64,000 nucleotides of DNA from CAYSUS01 sp964434165 (GTDB lineage: Bacteria > Planctomycetota > Planctomycetia > Pirellulales > Thermoguttaceae). Position numbers and translations under genes: made by a program. Below the pieces are notes generated by a model. It saw only the letters and a program-made list of their open reading frames with translations. It did no database searches and was not told the origin of the DNA. Position 1 is the first letter of the stretch. Every line of letters begins with the position of its first letter. The stretch is taken from assembly GCA_964434165.1 (NCBI GenBank), contig CAYSUS010000030.1, positions 1-64,000 on the forward strand, read 5' to 3'. Shown here in pieces: positions 1 through 8,394 of the stretch.

Positions 1-159
1 GCGCTGGCCAGGGAAAGGGGATGGGGGCGGGTGCGGGGCCCGGCCCCCGCGCGGCAAATGGCCCGGCGACCCCCTTGGAGGCGCGGGGGGATGCGGCTAG
101 ACTTGGAGGGTTGTCCCCTCGGTTTGATGCGATTCGCGACAGAACAGGGTATTTCAGTC

Positions 160-1257
160 ATGGAAAAGCGCGTCTTCAACTTCTCGGCCGGACCGGCGAT
201 TCTCCCCCTGCCCGCCCTCGAACGAGCCCAGCAGGAGCTGCTCGCCCTGCCCGGCGCGGGGGCGTCGGTGATGGAGATCAGCCACCGCTCGAAGGAGTTC
301 AAGGCGATCGTCGAAGGGGCGGAGGCCAACCTGCGCTCGCTGCTGGGGATCCCCGAGGATTACCGAGTGCTTTTCCTTCAGGGCGGAGCCCAGCTCCAGT
401 TCGCCATGACGGCCATGAACCTGTTGCGCGGCAGCGGGCACTCCGCCGACTACGTGATCACCGGATCCTGGGCCAAGGCCGCGATGCGCGAGGCGCGCAC
501 CCAGGGCGGGGTGCGCGTGGCGTGGGACGGCGACCCCGACCACTACACCCGCATGCCCGCCCAGTCCGACCTGGACCTCGACGGGAACGCCAGCTACGTG
601 CACATCACCTCGAACGAGACGATCCAGGGCATCCAGTTCCCCAGCGAGCCGGACACGGGCAGCGTCCCCCTGCTCTGCGACGCCTCGAGCGACCTGCTCT
701 CCCGGCCGATCGACGTGCGCCGATACGGGGTGATCTACGCCTGCGCCCAGAAGAACATCGGGCCGGCCGGGGTGACCGTCGTGGTGATCCGCGACGACCT
801 GGTCCAGCGCACGCCCGAGGGGCTGCCCTCGCTGCTGAGCTACAAGGTGCTCGCCGAGAGCGGCTCGCTGTTCAACACCCCGCCCTGCTTCGCGATCTAC
901 GTGGTGAAGCTGGTGACCGACTGGCTGCTGGGGGAGATCGGCGGACTGGAGAAGATGCACGAGATCAACCGCAGCAAGGCGGCCATGCTCTACGAGGTCA
1001 TCGACGGCTCGGACGGCTTCTACCGGGGACACGCGGCGGCGGAGAGCCGGTCGATCATGAACGTCACCTTCCGCCTGCCCGACGCCGATCTGGAGGCATC
1101 GTTCCTCTCGGAGGCCGCGGCGCAGGACCTTGCCGCGTTGAAGGGGCACCGGTCGGTGGGCGGGTGCCGCGCGTCGATCTACAATGCCATGCCGGTCGAG
1201 GGCGTGGAGAAGCTCCGCGACTTCATGCGCGCGTTCCGCGAGAGGCACGCGCCGTAA
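160..1257 (+). CDS. serC: phosphoserine aminotransferase (SerC)
   Basis: Converts 3-phosphohydroxypyruvate and glutamate to O-phosphoserine and 2-oxoglutarate in serine biosynthesis, and also acts in vitamin B6 synthesis. It is a cytosolic PLP enzyme. The 365-residue product opens with VFNFSAGPAILP, has the HITSNETIQG segment (about residues 148-157) and the PLP lysine K198 in AQKNIGPAG, all typical of SerC, and it has the family's usual length (about 360). The frame is open further upstream to position 31, but the ATG at 160 begins exactly where SerC proteins begin, so I take it as the start; the ribosome binding site is weak (AGGG about 10 nt upstream). It is followed 38 bp later by an HD-domain gene on the same strand. 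No other serine-pathway gene is adjacent. Very sure of the family. Confidence 0.96.
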   Translation: MEKRVFNFSAGPAILPLPALERAQQELLALPGAGASVMEISHRSKEFKAIVEGAEANLRSLLGIPEDYRVLFLQGGAQLQFAMTAMNLLRGSGHSADYVITGSWAKAAMREARTQGGVRVAWDGDPDHYTRMPAQSDLDLDGNASYVHITSNETIQGIQFPSEPDTGSVPLLCDASSDLLSRPIDVRRYGVIYACAQKNIGPAGVTVVVIRDDLVQRTPEGLPSLLSYKVLAESGSLFNTPPCFAIYVVKLVTDWLLGEIGGLEKMHEINRSKAAMLYEVIDGSDGFYRGHAAAESRSIMNVTFRLPDADLEASFLSEAAAQDLAALKGHRSVGGCRASIYNAMPVEGVEKLRDFMRAFRERHAP

Positions 1258-1295
1258 GCCGGGCGTCGAATTCCCGCGAGCCAACGGAGGGTCGA

Positions 1296-1865
1296 ATGGC
1301 ACTGGCGCGCGAAGAGGCCCGACAGCAGTTGGAGGCCTGGACCACCAGCCCCTCGCTCCTGGCCCACGCGCGGGCCGTGGAGATCGTGATGCGCGCGGCG
1401 TCCGCGCGGTACGGGGGCGAGGATGCGGACGCGGACGTCTGGGCCGTGACCGGCCTGTTGCACGACGCCGACTACGAGCGGTGGCCCGACGAGCATCCCG
1501 ACCGCGTCGTGGCGTGGCTCCGCGAGCGCGGCGAGGAGGAGATCGCCCACGCCGTGGCCGCCCACAAGGTCGACTCGGGCGTGGAACCGAGGTCCGCGAT
1601 GGACCGGGCCCTGTTGGCGTGCGATGAGCTGGCGGGCTTCGTCGTCGCCTGCTCCCTGGTGCGGCCCGAGGGCATCCGCACGCTGGAGCCGAAGAGCGTG
1701 AAGAAGAAGCTCAAGGACAAGGCCTTCGCCGCCAAGGTCGATCGCGAGCTGATCCGCCGCGGGGCGGAGATCCTCGGCGTCGACCTGGGCGAGCACATCG
1801 GCCTGGCCATCGAGGCCCTGCGCCCGCACGCCGAGGAGCTGGGGATCGCGGGCAGCGGGGCGTGA
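1296..1865 (+). CDS. HD-domain hydrolase-like protein
   Basis: A 189-residue predicted metal-dependent phosphohydrolase of the HD superfamily; the substrate is unknown. The metal-binding pattern is H24, then H56-D57 in GLLHDADYE, with further H/D candidates in AHAVAAHK and the ALLACDELAG helix. It resembles the small HD proteins annotated only as hydrolases in many bacteria. The ATG at 1296 is preceded by ACGGAGGG at good spacing, and the frame that continues upstream is an antisense-like shadow of serC. It lies 38 bp after serC and 72 bp before a SagB-like gene, so the three may be co-transcribed, though no shared pathway is evident. Confidence 0.85.
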   Translation: MALAREEARQQLEAWTTSPSLLAHARAVEIVMRAASARYGGEDADADVWAVTGLLHDADYERWPDEHPDRVVAWLRERGEEEIAHAVAAHKVDSGVEPRSAMDRALLACDELAGFVVACSLVRPEGIRTLEPKSVKKKLKDKAFAAKVDRELIRRGAEILGVDLGEHIGLAIEALRPHAEELGIAGSGA

Positions 1866-1937
1866 CCTGGTGCAAGGCGCCGAGGCGGGCCGGGGCGAAC
1901 CCGGCCCTGTCGAAACGGCACCGGAAAGGACGCGGAC

Positions 1938-2684
1938 ATGGCGGCGGGAATCGGCCGGGAGTTCTTCCGGCAGACGGAGCACCGGGGGCTGACGCCGTCG
2001 GATCAGCAGCGTGGCCTACCGCCGCCGCCGTTGTTCCTCAGCTACCCGGACGACCTGCCGCGCGTCGATCTGCCGCCGCCCGAATCGGCCGACGTGCCCG
2101 GGCTGGACTTCCTGGACCTCATCGCGCGGCGCGAAAGCCTGCGCCGGTACGCCGACGCGCCGCTCTCGCTGGGGGAGCTGTCGCTGCTACTGTGGTGCAC
2201 GCAGGGCGTCAAGCAGGTCGAGGGCGAATACGCCACGCTGCGGACCGTACCCTCGGCCGGGGCCCGCCACGCCCTGGAGACCCTGCTGTTCGCCCGCCGC
2301 GTGGACGGACTGGAACCAGGGCTGTACGGCCTGGACGCCGCGGCCTTCCGCCTGGTGCAATTGGCGACGCGCGAGGGGCTGGGCGACGCGCTGGTCCAGG
2401 CGTGCTTTGGCCAGGGATTCCTTCATGCCAGCGCGGTCAACTTCTTCTGGGTGGCCGTGCCCCGGCGCATGACCTGGCGCTACGGCGAGCGGGGCTACCG
2501 CTACCTGCTGCTCGACGCCGGCCACGTCGGACAGAACCTCTACCTGGCGGCCGAGGCGATCGGCGCCGGGGCCTGCGCCGTGGCGGCCTTCGACGACCGC
2601 CAGCTCGACGCCGCCCTGGGGCTGGACGGCGCGGAGCGGTTCGTGATCTACGTCGCCGCGGTGGGCAAGCGACCGCGACCGTGA
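1938..2684 (+). CDS. SagB/ThcOx-type nitroreductase-family oxidoreductase
   Basis: A 248-residue FMN-dependent oxidoreductase of the nitroreductase fold. The order RRESLRRYADAPLSLGEL (about residues 64-81), LLLWCTQGV, RTVPSAGARHALE and the C-terminal DAGHVGQNLYLAAEAIGAGACAV matches the SagB-type dehydrogenase family, members of which oxidise azolines to azoles in thiazole/oxazole-modified peptides. No YcaO cyclodehydratase, precursor peptide or transporter is present nearby, so this is probably one of the many stand-alone members with an undefined substrate. The ATG is preceded by GGAAAGGA. The last codons and stop lie in the first copy of a 95-bp direct repeat that is duplicated downstream. 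Confidence 0.88.
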   Translation: MAAGIGREFFRQTEHRGLTPSDQQRGLPPPPLFLSYPDDLPRVDLPPPESADVPGLDFLDLIARRESLRRYADAPLSLGELSLLLWCTQGVKQVEGEYATLRTVPSAGARHALETLLFARRVDGLEPGLYGLDAAAFRLVQLATREGLGDALVQACFGQGFLHASAVNFFWVAVPRRMTWRYGERGYRYLLLDAGHVGQNLYLAAEAIGAGACAVAAFDDRQLDAALGLDGAERFVIYVAAVGKRPRP

Positions 2685-2888
2685 GGCGGCCGACGCAACC
2701 GCCGCGGGCAAGCGACCAGCGGGAGCGGTCCGGCGCGGGGGTGCGGCAGCACCTCTTCGGCGCGCGCGGGCGGCAGCACGGATCGACCTCCGCGGGCAAG
2801 CGACCGCGACCGTGAGGCGGCCGACGCAACCGCCGCGGGCAAGCGACCAGCGGGAGCGGTCCGGCGCGGGGGTGCGGCAGCACCTCTT
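2663..2888. repeat. 95-bp direct repeat, two copies 131 bp apart
   Basis: Copy 1 spans 2663-2757 and copy 2 spans 2794-2888; by eye they are identical over 95 bp, separated by 36 bp. Copy 1 contains the last six codons and stop of the SagB-like gene, and copy 2 ends within the stop codon (2887-2889) of the convergent kinase gene. Each copy holds two related half-units, GGGCAAGCGACCGCGACC and GGGCAAGCGACCAGCGGGAG, so the interval contains four GCAAGCGACC blocks. It contains the GCGACCGTGAGG core seen again near 28427 and, degenerate, near 40209. Looks like a recent tandem duplication of a 131-bp unit in a convergent intergenic space. Confidence 0.9.
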
Positions 2889-5800
2889 AATAGTCGTCGA
2901 GGCCGTCGAGGATTCGCTGGGCGATGTCGTCGGTCGGCAGGCGCGTGTAGTTGACCAGCCGGCGCCGCTCGATCTTCAGGCGTTTGGACTCGGCCTCCTC
3001 CTGGGCGGCGGCCATGCGCTTTTCGTAGTCGCGCATCACGGTTTGCGTGCGGGCGCGACCCTGCTCGTAGAACCGCGCGGCCTCGTCGCCGCAGGCCTCG
3101 ACGGCCGCGTCGAGCCGGGCCACGCTCTGCTCCTTGGCGCGGTAGTTGCCTTCCGGAATCGTCGCGGAGTACTCGCGAAGCTGGCCCATCCAGTAGAACA
3201 ACTCGCGGATCTCCTCGGAGAGCGGCTTGCCCGCCTTGCGCTCAGGCAGGATCGACACGAGCTCGGTCAGCTCCTCCACGCCCGGCGTGTAAGTCCGCTT
3301 CTCGAAGCGGAGCCAGGCGATGGCCTGGAGCGGGAGGATCAGCTTGGGGTTGTCGAGCTTGAGCTGCTCGAAGTGGCGGAAGGCCTCGTCGCGCTCCCGG
3401 GCGACGATCAACAGCAGGCCGTAGATCAGGTCCGGATCGATCTCGTCGCCGGCCAGCTTCTTGGCTTCGTCGTACTGCTGCACCACGGCGTCCATGTCGG
3501 GCTTGGACTGGCGGAGGAACGAGGCCAGACGGCGGATCGCCTGCCTGGCGTTGTCCGACAGGCGCGGCGGCCGGTCGTCGGGCAGGAACAACTGGGGCGC
3601 CTGGGCCGTGGCCAGTTTCGTGGCGCCCGCGGCCATCGTGTCCTTGACGAAGGTGAACAGCTCGGTCACCTCCAGGCGGTTGTCGCGGTTCTTGTCGCCG
3701 TCGCCCGAGAACCCTTCGGCCAGGGCATGGGCGAACAGACTGTGGTTCTTCTCCGGCCAGAAATGCCCGCGCTGCCCGGGCTGGCAACTGGCCAGCGCCG
3801 TCACGGTGCGCAAGGGGGCGCGACCGCCCTCGGACTTGAGGGTCTGGAGCATCTCCGCCGTGGAGGGCTGGTTGCGGACCTGGGTGGCGCTGCCCTCGTG
3901 GGCGCAGTCGAGCAGCAGCAGCTTCTTCTTGGCCGAGCACTTCTCCAGTTGATCGACGAGCCACTGGAGGCTCAGGCCCGAGGCGGCGATCCGCTTCGAG
4001 TCGAAGTTCGTCGGCGCGATGTAGATCTCCCCCTCCGGCGCCTGGAAGGCGTGGGCCGCGCAGTACACGACGACGGTGCTGTCGGCCCCGGTCCGGCTGA
4101 GCAGCCCCGGGATGCCCTGCTCCAGGCGCACCAGGCTCTCGTTGGCCAGCAGCAGCGCCTGCTCCGGCGGCACGGCGAACCGTTTGACCAGGACGTCGCG
4201 GAGGTGCGCGGCGTCGGCCACGGGCCAGTCGAGCCTGGCAAGCAACAGGTCCTCGTAGTCCTCGACGGCGATGAGGATCGCCCAGCGGTTGGGATCCGAG
4301 GGGCGGCGCGCGGCGATGGCCAGGGCCTCGGGCGTGCGCGAGGCGTCGGGCGTGTCGTGCGTGATGTCCACGATGTCGCCCGTCCGCAGGTCCTCCAGGG
4401 GCACGGTTTCCCCGCCGAGCGTGATGTCGCAGTCGGGCTTGATCAGGTACTGGCTCTCCGAGGCGTCGCCGGTGAGCTTGACCTGCATCGAGCGGGCCGG
4501 GTAGTCGATGCGCACGATCGTGCCCTCGTCGCCCATGATGCGATAGGCGTTGACGCGCACGATCTGCAGGTCGTGGGCCACCGTGGCCTTGTCGCCCGGC
4601 CTGAGGTCCGAAGGCTTGACGATCTGCTGCTCGATGAACCTGCGGTCGTTGATCGTCACCTCGCATTCGGCGGCCACGGGGAGGGTGACGACATCGGCGT
4701 CGGACGCCTCCCCTTGCGCTACGGTCAGCTCGTAGGTGTCGGAGTCGTAGGCGCGCACGATCCCGTCGAAGGTGACCACGCGCAGGACCGCGAGCTGCGT
4801 GGCCTCGCGCCCGGTCTCGGTCCCCCGGTGGCGCACGGTGACGCGGTCGTCGGCCTGGAGGTCGCCGACCTGGATCGCCCGGTCGTCGATCTGCTCCGCG
4901 CCGTTGAAGGTGATCCTGTTGCGGCTGCCCAGGTCGGACGGGACCGCGATCGCGATTTGCTGGCCCTTCTGGGGGCCCTCCTCGATGGCCAGGAGGATGC
5001 GGCCCAGCTCGGGCTCGACCTTGGCGATGCGGCCCACGTCCTCCTCGGGCCGGTAGGCGTGATACTGCGTGATGCGCCGCTTGCTCTCGTCCTCGATGAG
5101 GACCTTGATCACCAGCTCGTCGCCGGTCTGGAGGTCGCGGAACGTCCCGGCCTTCTCGTTGACGAAGAACTGGTCGTTGCCGCGGATCGTGAGCTCGGCG
5201 GCCTGGCCCTCCTTCTCCCCCTCGGTGTACCGCACCTGGAGGACGCGCTCGTCGGGATAGGTGTTGAGCACCTCGGCGCGGGTTGGAGGCGGCGGGCCGG
5301 CGACCTCCTCGGCCCCGCCCGGAAGGAGCATGAACACGGAGAGCACGGCCGAAACGGCCAGCGCGCAGATGGCCCCGATACGGACCCGGCGTTTCCTCTT
5401 GGCCTCGGCCTCGCGGCGGGCAAGCTCCTCGGCGTCTTCCTCCGCGGGGGGCGGGGCGTCGATCATCGCCGGGTCGGTCTTCAGGTCGCGGAGCACGTCG
5501 GCGGCCGAGGAATAGCGCTGGCTCTGGTCCTTGGCGACCATGCGCTGGACGATCATCGCCAGGTCGGCAGGAACGCCCTCCAGGATGCGGCCGATCTCGG
5601 GTAGCTGCCGGTCGGCGGCGGCGTGCCACATCATCCAGGCGATCTGCCGATCGCGCCCGAAGGTGCCCAGCCCCGGGAAGAGCGTTTCGAACTGCGGCCC
5701 GCAGATCAGCTCGTAGGCGGCAAAGCCCAGCGAGTAGAGGTCGCTCGGCGGTCCCACGGGGCCGAACTGCGGCGCGACCAGCTCTGGGGCCATGTACTTG

Positions 5801-6288
5801 GTCGTGCCCTTCAGCAGGCTCCCCTCCTCGCTGCTGGCGCGGCGCGCGAGGCCGAAATCCCCCAGCTTCACCCGGGCCTGGGAATCGACCAGCAGGTTGC
5901 TCGGCTTCAGGTCGCCGTGGATCACGCCGTTGGAGTGCAGGAAGCTCAGGGCGCTGAGGCAACCGGCCAGCGCGACGCGGAGGTAATCGAGGTCGATGGG
6001 GCCGGCGTCCAGCGTCTGCCGCAGGCTGCCGCGCATCAGCTCCAGGATCAGCCAGCCGCGGGAACGATCCAGATCGTAGATGGTGACGATGTGCGGGTGC
6101 TGGAGCGAGGCGAGGAGCTGGGCCTCCTTCCAGTAGCGCTCCAACTGGCGGGGATCGCTGAGAAACTGCTGATGGATCTGCTTGATCGCCACCTCGCGGC
6201 CGAGCTCGCGGTCGCGCGCGCGATACACCACGGCGAAGTCGCCGCTGGCGATGGTGTCAACGATCTCGTAACGTGGAACGCCTGCCAT
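2887..6288 (-). CDS. membrane Ser/Thr protein kinase fused to a caspase-like domain
   Basis: An 1133-residue protein. Residues 1-270 are a Hanks-type kinase: glycine loop ASGDFAVVY, K36 in VAIK, catalytic loop H124-G-D-L-K-P-S-N, DFG at 144-146 and MAPE at 166-169. The Arg before the catalytic Asp is Gly, so it is a non-RD kinase. A single TM segment lies at about 303-322. Residues 340-650 hold about four repeats of roughly 75-90 residues, each with an LxxGD motif (near 388, 477, 562, 635), probably small beta domains. Residues 669-885 resemble a caspase/metacaspase (C14) domain with candidate H746 (AAHAF) and C795 (LLLDCAHEG), followed by an EF-hand-like loop DKNRDNRLEVTE (865-876). The C-terminus is helical. 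The ATG has AAGGGA upstream. It is the last gene of the Tad pilus cluster. Kinase certain; protease activity uncertain because both catalytic contexts deviate from the usual SGHG and DxCHSG. Confidence 0.93.
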   Translation of the reverse strand: MAGVPRYEIVDTIASGDFAVVYRARDRELGREVAIKQIHQQFLSDPRQLERYWKEAQLLASLQHPHIVTIYDLDRSRGWLILELMRGSLRQTLDAGPIDLDYLRVALAGCLSALSFLHSNGVIHGDLKPSNLLVDSQARVKLGDFGLARRASSEEGSLLKGTTKYMAPELVAPQFGPVGPPSDLYSLGFAAYELICGPQFETLFPGLGTFGRDRQIAWMMWHAAADRQLPEIGRILEGVPADLAMIVQRMVAKDQSQRYSSAADVLRDLKTDPAMIDAPPPAEEDAEELARREAEAKRKRRVRIGAICALAVSAVLSVFMLLPGGAEEVAGPPPPTRAEVLNTYPDERVLQVRYTEGEKEGQAAELTIRGNDQFFVNEKAGTFRDLQTGDELVIKVLIEDESKRRITQYHAYRPEEDVGRIAKVEPELGRILLAIEEGPQKGQQIAIAVPSDLGSRNRITFNGAEQIDDRAIQVGDLQADDRVTVRHRGTETGREATQLAVLRVVTFDGIVRAYDSDTYELTVAQGEASDADVVTLPVAAECEVTINDRRFIEQQIVKPSDLRPGDKATVAHDLQIVRVNAYRIMGDEGTIVRIDYPARSMQVKLTGDASESQYLIKPDCDITLGGETVPLEDLRTGDIVDITHDTPDASRTPEALAIAARRPSDPNRWAILIAVEDYEDLLLARLDWPVADAAHLRDVLVKRFAVPPEQALLLANESLVRLEQGIPGLLSRTGADSTVVVYCAAHAFQAPEGEIYIAPTNFDSKRIAASGLSLQWLVDQLEKCSAKKKLLLLDCAHEGSATQVRNQPSTAEMLQTLKSEGGRAPLRTVTALASCQPGQRGHFWPEKNHSLFAHALAEGFSGDGDKNRDNRLEVTELFTFVKDTMAAGATKLATAQAPQLFLPDDRPPRLSDNARQAIRRLASFLRQSKPDMDAVVQQYDEAKKLAGDEIDPDLIYGLLLIVARERDEAFRHFEQLKLDNPKLILPLQAIAWLRFEKRTYTPGVEELTELVSILPERKAGKPLSEEIRELFYWMGQLREYSATIPEGNYRAKEQSVARLDAAVEACGDEAARFYEQGRARTQTVMRDYEKRMAAAQEEAESKRLKIERRRLVNYTRLPTDDIAQRILDGLDDY

Positions 6289-6352
6289 CCCCAGTCCCTT
6301 CCGCGGTGGGTTCGTCGGTTGTAAAGGCGCGTCGCTCGCCGGCTCGCCGCCG

Positions 6353-7435
6353 TCACTCGCTCAGCACGTCGGCGATCAGCTCCTCGAGCCTCCGGTCGCG
6401 CGAGCGGCTGCCGGTCAGCCCCCGGTCGCGCATGCCGCGCTCGGCGCGGAGCATCTCCAGGACCCGGCGGTAGTAGCTCCTCTCCGTCGCGTACTCGCCC
6501 CGGGTGTGGGCGAGCTGGGCCTCGCGGAGGTAGAGCTGGTACTTCTCCAGCGGCTCGTCGGGATTGATGTTCGCACTGGTGGAGTAGTCCGTCTCGATCT
6601 CCGCCCTTGCCCGCTGTTTCTTCTCGCCGAGCGTCCGGTCCCTGGGGGCCACGTCCACCATGAAGAGAACCACCGAGAGCCCAACGCTGACCACGAGGGC
6701 CAGCAGCAGCAGGACCGGATTGGACGACTTGCTCTTCTCCTCGGCGGCCTCTTCGCCTTCCCGCTCCTGGAGGCGGAGCTCGGGGAGCTTGCCGTCGGGG
6801 GCGGGCTGAATCGCGGATTCGGTCGGCTGCGAAGTGATAAACCGCGCGGTCTTGCGCCCGGGACGCGCGGTGGGCGTCATCGTGGCCACCACGCCCCGGG
6901 CCGTGCCGGGCGCCGTGGACTGGACCGGCAGCGCGTGCCCCGCACCCGGTGGCGCGGGCGAGGTCGGGGAGGGCGACGGTCCCCGCGCGGGACCCGGCGG
7001 CGGGGCGGGCGCGGCAGGCGGCGGAGGCGCGGCCGGGGCTCCCGGCGGCGCGGCCGCGCCGGCTGCGGGGCCCGGCGCCGATCCCACGCCCGGCGGCACG
7101 GCGCGAGGCGGCGGGCCCTGCCCGGCCGGACCGGCCGTTCCCGGCGGCGGAGGGCTCGACAAGCCGGGCGGCACGGCGACCGACGGCTTGGAGGCCGGCG
7201 CCCCGCCCGGCGGCGCGGCCGGAGACGGAGGAGGAGGCGGGCTGGGCGCCGTGGTCGGTGCCGGCGCAGTGCCGGGGGGCGGCGCGGCGCCCGGCCCCTT
7301 CGACGCCGCGGAATCGCCCGCCGGCGGAACCCAGAACCTGCCGTTGCAGCGCGGACACTGGGCGTAGCTCCCGGCCTTCTTGCTGGGAACCGAGAGGTTC
7401 TGCTTGCAACGGGGGCAGTCGATACTGATAGGCAT
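6353..7435 (-). CDS. zinc-ribbon, Pro-rich, single-TM protein
   Basis: A 360-residue protein without recognisable enzymatic domain. The N-terminus has two CPxC knuckles (IDCPRCKQN and AQCPRCNGRFWVPP), the small zinc ribbon often found at the start of planctomycete membrane proteins. Then come about 160 residues almost wholly Pro, Ala and Gly, a basic stretch, and one hydrophobic segment (NPVLLLLALVVSVGLSVVLF, about 245-265). The C-terminal 90 residues are charged and helical, rich in Arg and Glu. Topology suggests the zinc ribbon and linker are cytoplasmic. It lies between tadC (10 bp upstream) and the kinase gene (64 bp downstream), so it belongs to the pilus operon and could be a scaffold or kinase substrate, which is only inference. 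Confidence 0.82.
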   Translation of the reverse strand: MPISIDCPRCKQNLSVPSKKAGSYAQCPRCNGRFWVPPAGDSAASKGPGAAPPPGTAPAPTTAPSPPPPPSPAAPPGGAPASKPSVAVPPGLSSPPPPGTAGPAGQGPPPRAVPPGVGSAPGPAAGAAAPPGAPAAPPPPAAPAPPPGPARGPSPSPTSPAPPGAGHALPVQSTAPGTARGVVATMTPTARPGRKTARFITSQPTESAIQPAPDGKLPELRLQEREGEEAAEEKSKSSNPVLLLLALVVSVGLSVVLFMVDVAPRDRTLGEKKQRARAEIETDYSTSANINPDEPLEKYQLYLREAQLAHTRGEYATERSYYRRVLEMLRAERGMRDRGLTGSRSRDRRLEELIADVLSE

Positions 7436-7445
7436 AGGCGTGCAG

Positions 7446-8393
7446 CTACATCGCCAGGCCGAACTGCAAGTAATTCATGATAAACGGTCCGATGATGATC
7501 AGCACCGTGGCGACCATGATCAGGATGCCCGGCAGGAGCATGTTGACGCCGGCCTCGCCGGCAACCGTCTCGGCCCTTTGCGTTCTTTTCAGGCGCAAGA
7601 CGTCGGCCTGGCTACGGAAGATCTGGGCCAGCGGGGTGCCCAACTGCTCCCCCTGAAGTACGGTGCCGATAATGCTCGTGATCTCGTCGTCGCTGAGGCG
7701 GTCCTTCATGGCCGTGAACGATTCGTAGCGGGTCTTGCCGAGGTTCATGTCGGTCAGCACGCGGCCGAACTCCTCGGCCACCGGGTGACCGTGGAATTCC
7801 TCCACGGCCTGCGTCAGGGCGTTGAGGAACGACGCGCCCGCCTCCATCAGCAGCGTGAGCAGGTCGAGCAGGAACGGCATGCGCCGCTTGATCAACAGCA
7901 GCCGGTAGGCCGCGCGCGAGGCCAGCCGCCTCCGCAGCAGGAAGGCCACCAGGAGCGTGGTCGCGGCGGCCACCAGCAGGCCCGCCCCGCCGAACCATCC
8001 CACGAACAGGTACGCCAGCAGCGGGGAGAGGCCCAGGGCGAACAGCTCGCAGCGGGCGAGGTACTCCTCGGGCAGCCAGTATCGCGGCAGACCCGCGGCC
8101 TGGATCTCGCGCTGGATCTCGGGGAGGCTTTCGCGGAAGACGATGCGGTTGAAGCGGGCGAGGACGAGGATCGCCGGCTGGAACACGCGGTAGAAGAGGT
8201 CGATCCGCCGCAGCTCGTTCATGCGGCTGACGTCGTAGCGCCATTCCGCCCCCTGCTCCAGGTCCTCGGTCCTGAGCACCTGGTAAATCCACCAGCCGGT
8301 CATGCCCACCGCCGCGCCCACCACGGCGCTGGCCGCGGCGTGCAGCCCCGGCGAATCGACGGCGCGGGCGGCGAGGAGGAGCGATTCGATCAC
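7446..8393 (-). CDS. tadC: Tad pilus inner-membrane platform protein TadC
   Basis: A 315-residue type II secretion F-domain protein. The T2SSF region (about 175-310) has RRMPFLLDLLTLLMEAGASFLNAL, then GEQLGTPLAQIFRSQADVLRLKRTQRAE, and ends in a long hydrophobic segment (NMLLPGILIMVATVLIIIGPF). Two further TM segments occur near 20-40 and 135-160. In Tad systems TadC pairs with TadB as the inner-membrane base on which the TadA ATPase acts. The start is a GTG one base after the tadB stop, so translation is coupled. Order tadA-tadB-tadC is the canonical one. Confidence 0.93.
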   Translation of the reverse strand: MIESLLLAARAVDSPGLHAAASAVVGAAVGMTGWWIYQVLRTEDLEQGAEWRYDVSRMNELRRIDLFYRVFQPAILVLARFNRIVFRESLPEIQREIQAAGLPRYWLPEEYLARCELFALGLSPLLAYLFVGWFGGAGLLVAAATTLLVAFLLRRRLASRAAYRLLLIKRRMPFLLDLLTLLMEAGASFLNALTQAVEEFHGHPVAEEFGRVLTDMNLGKTRYESFTAMKDRLSDDEITSIIGTVLQGEQLGTPLAQIFRSQADVLRLKRTQRAETVAGEAGVNMLLPGILIMVATVLIIIGPFIMNYLQFGLAM

Positions 8394-8394
8394 G

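Noticed and set aside
2812..5604. 930-codon open frame antisense to the kinase gene
   Set aside because: Same cause: shadow of the kinase-caspase gene, with low-complexity product and no ribosome site at a domain start.
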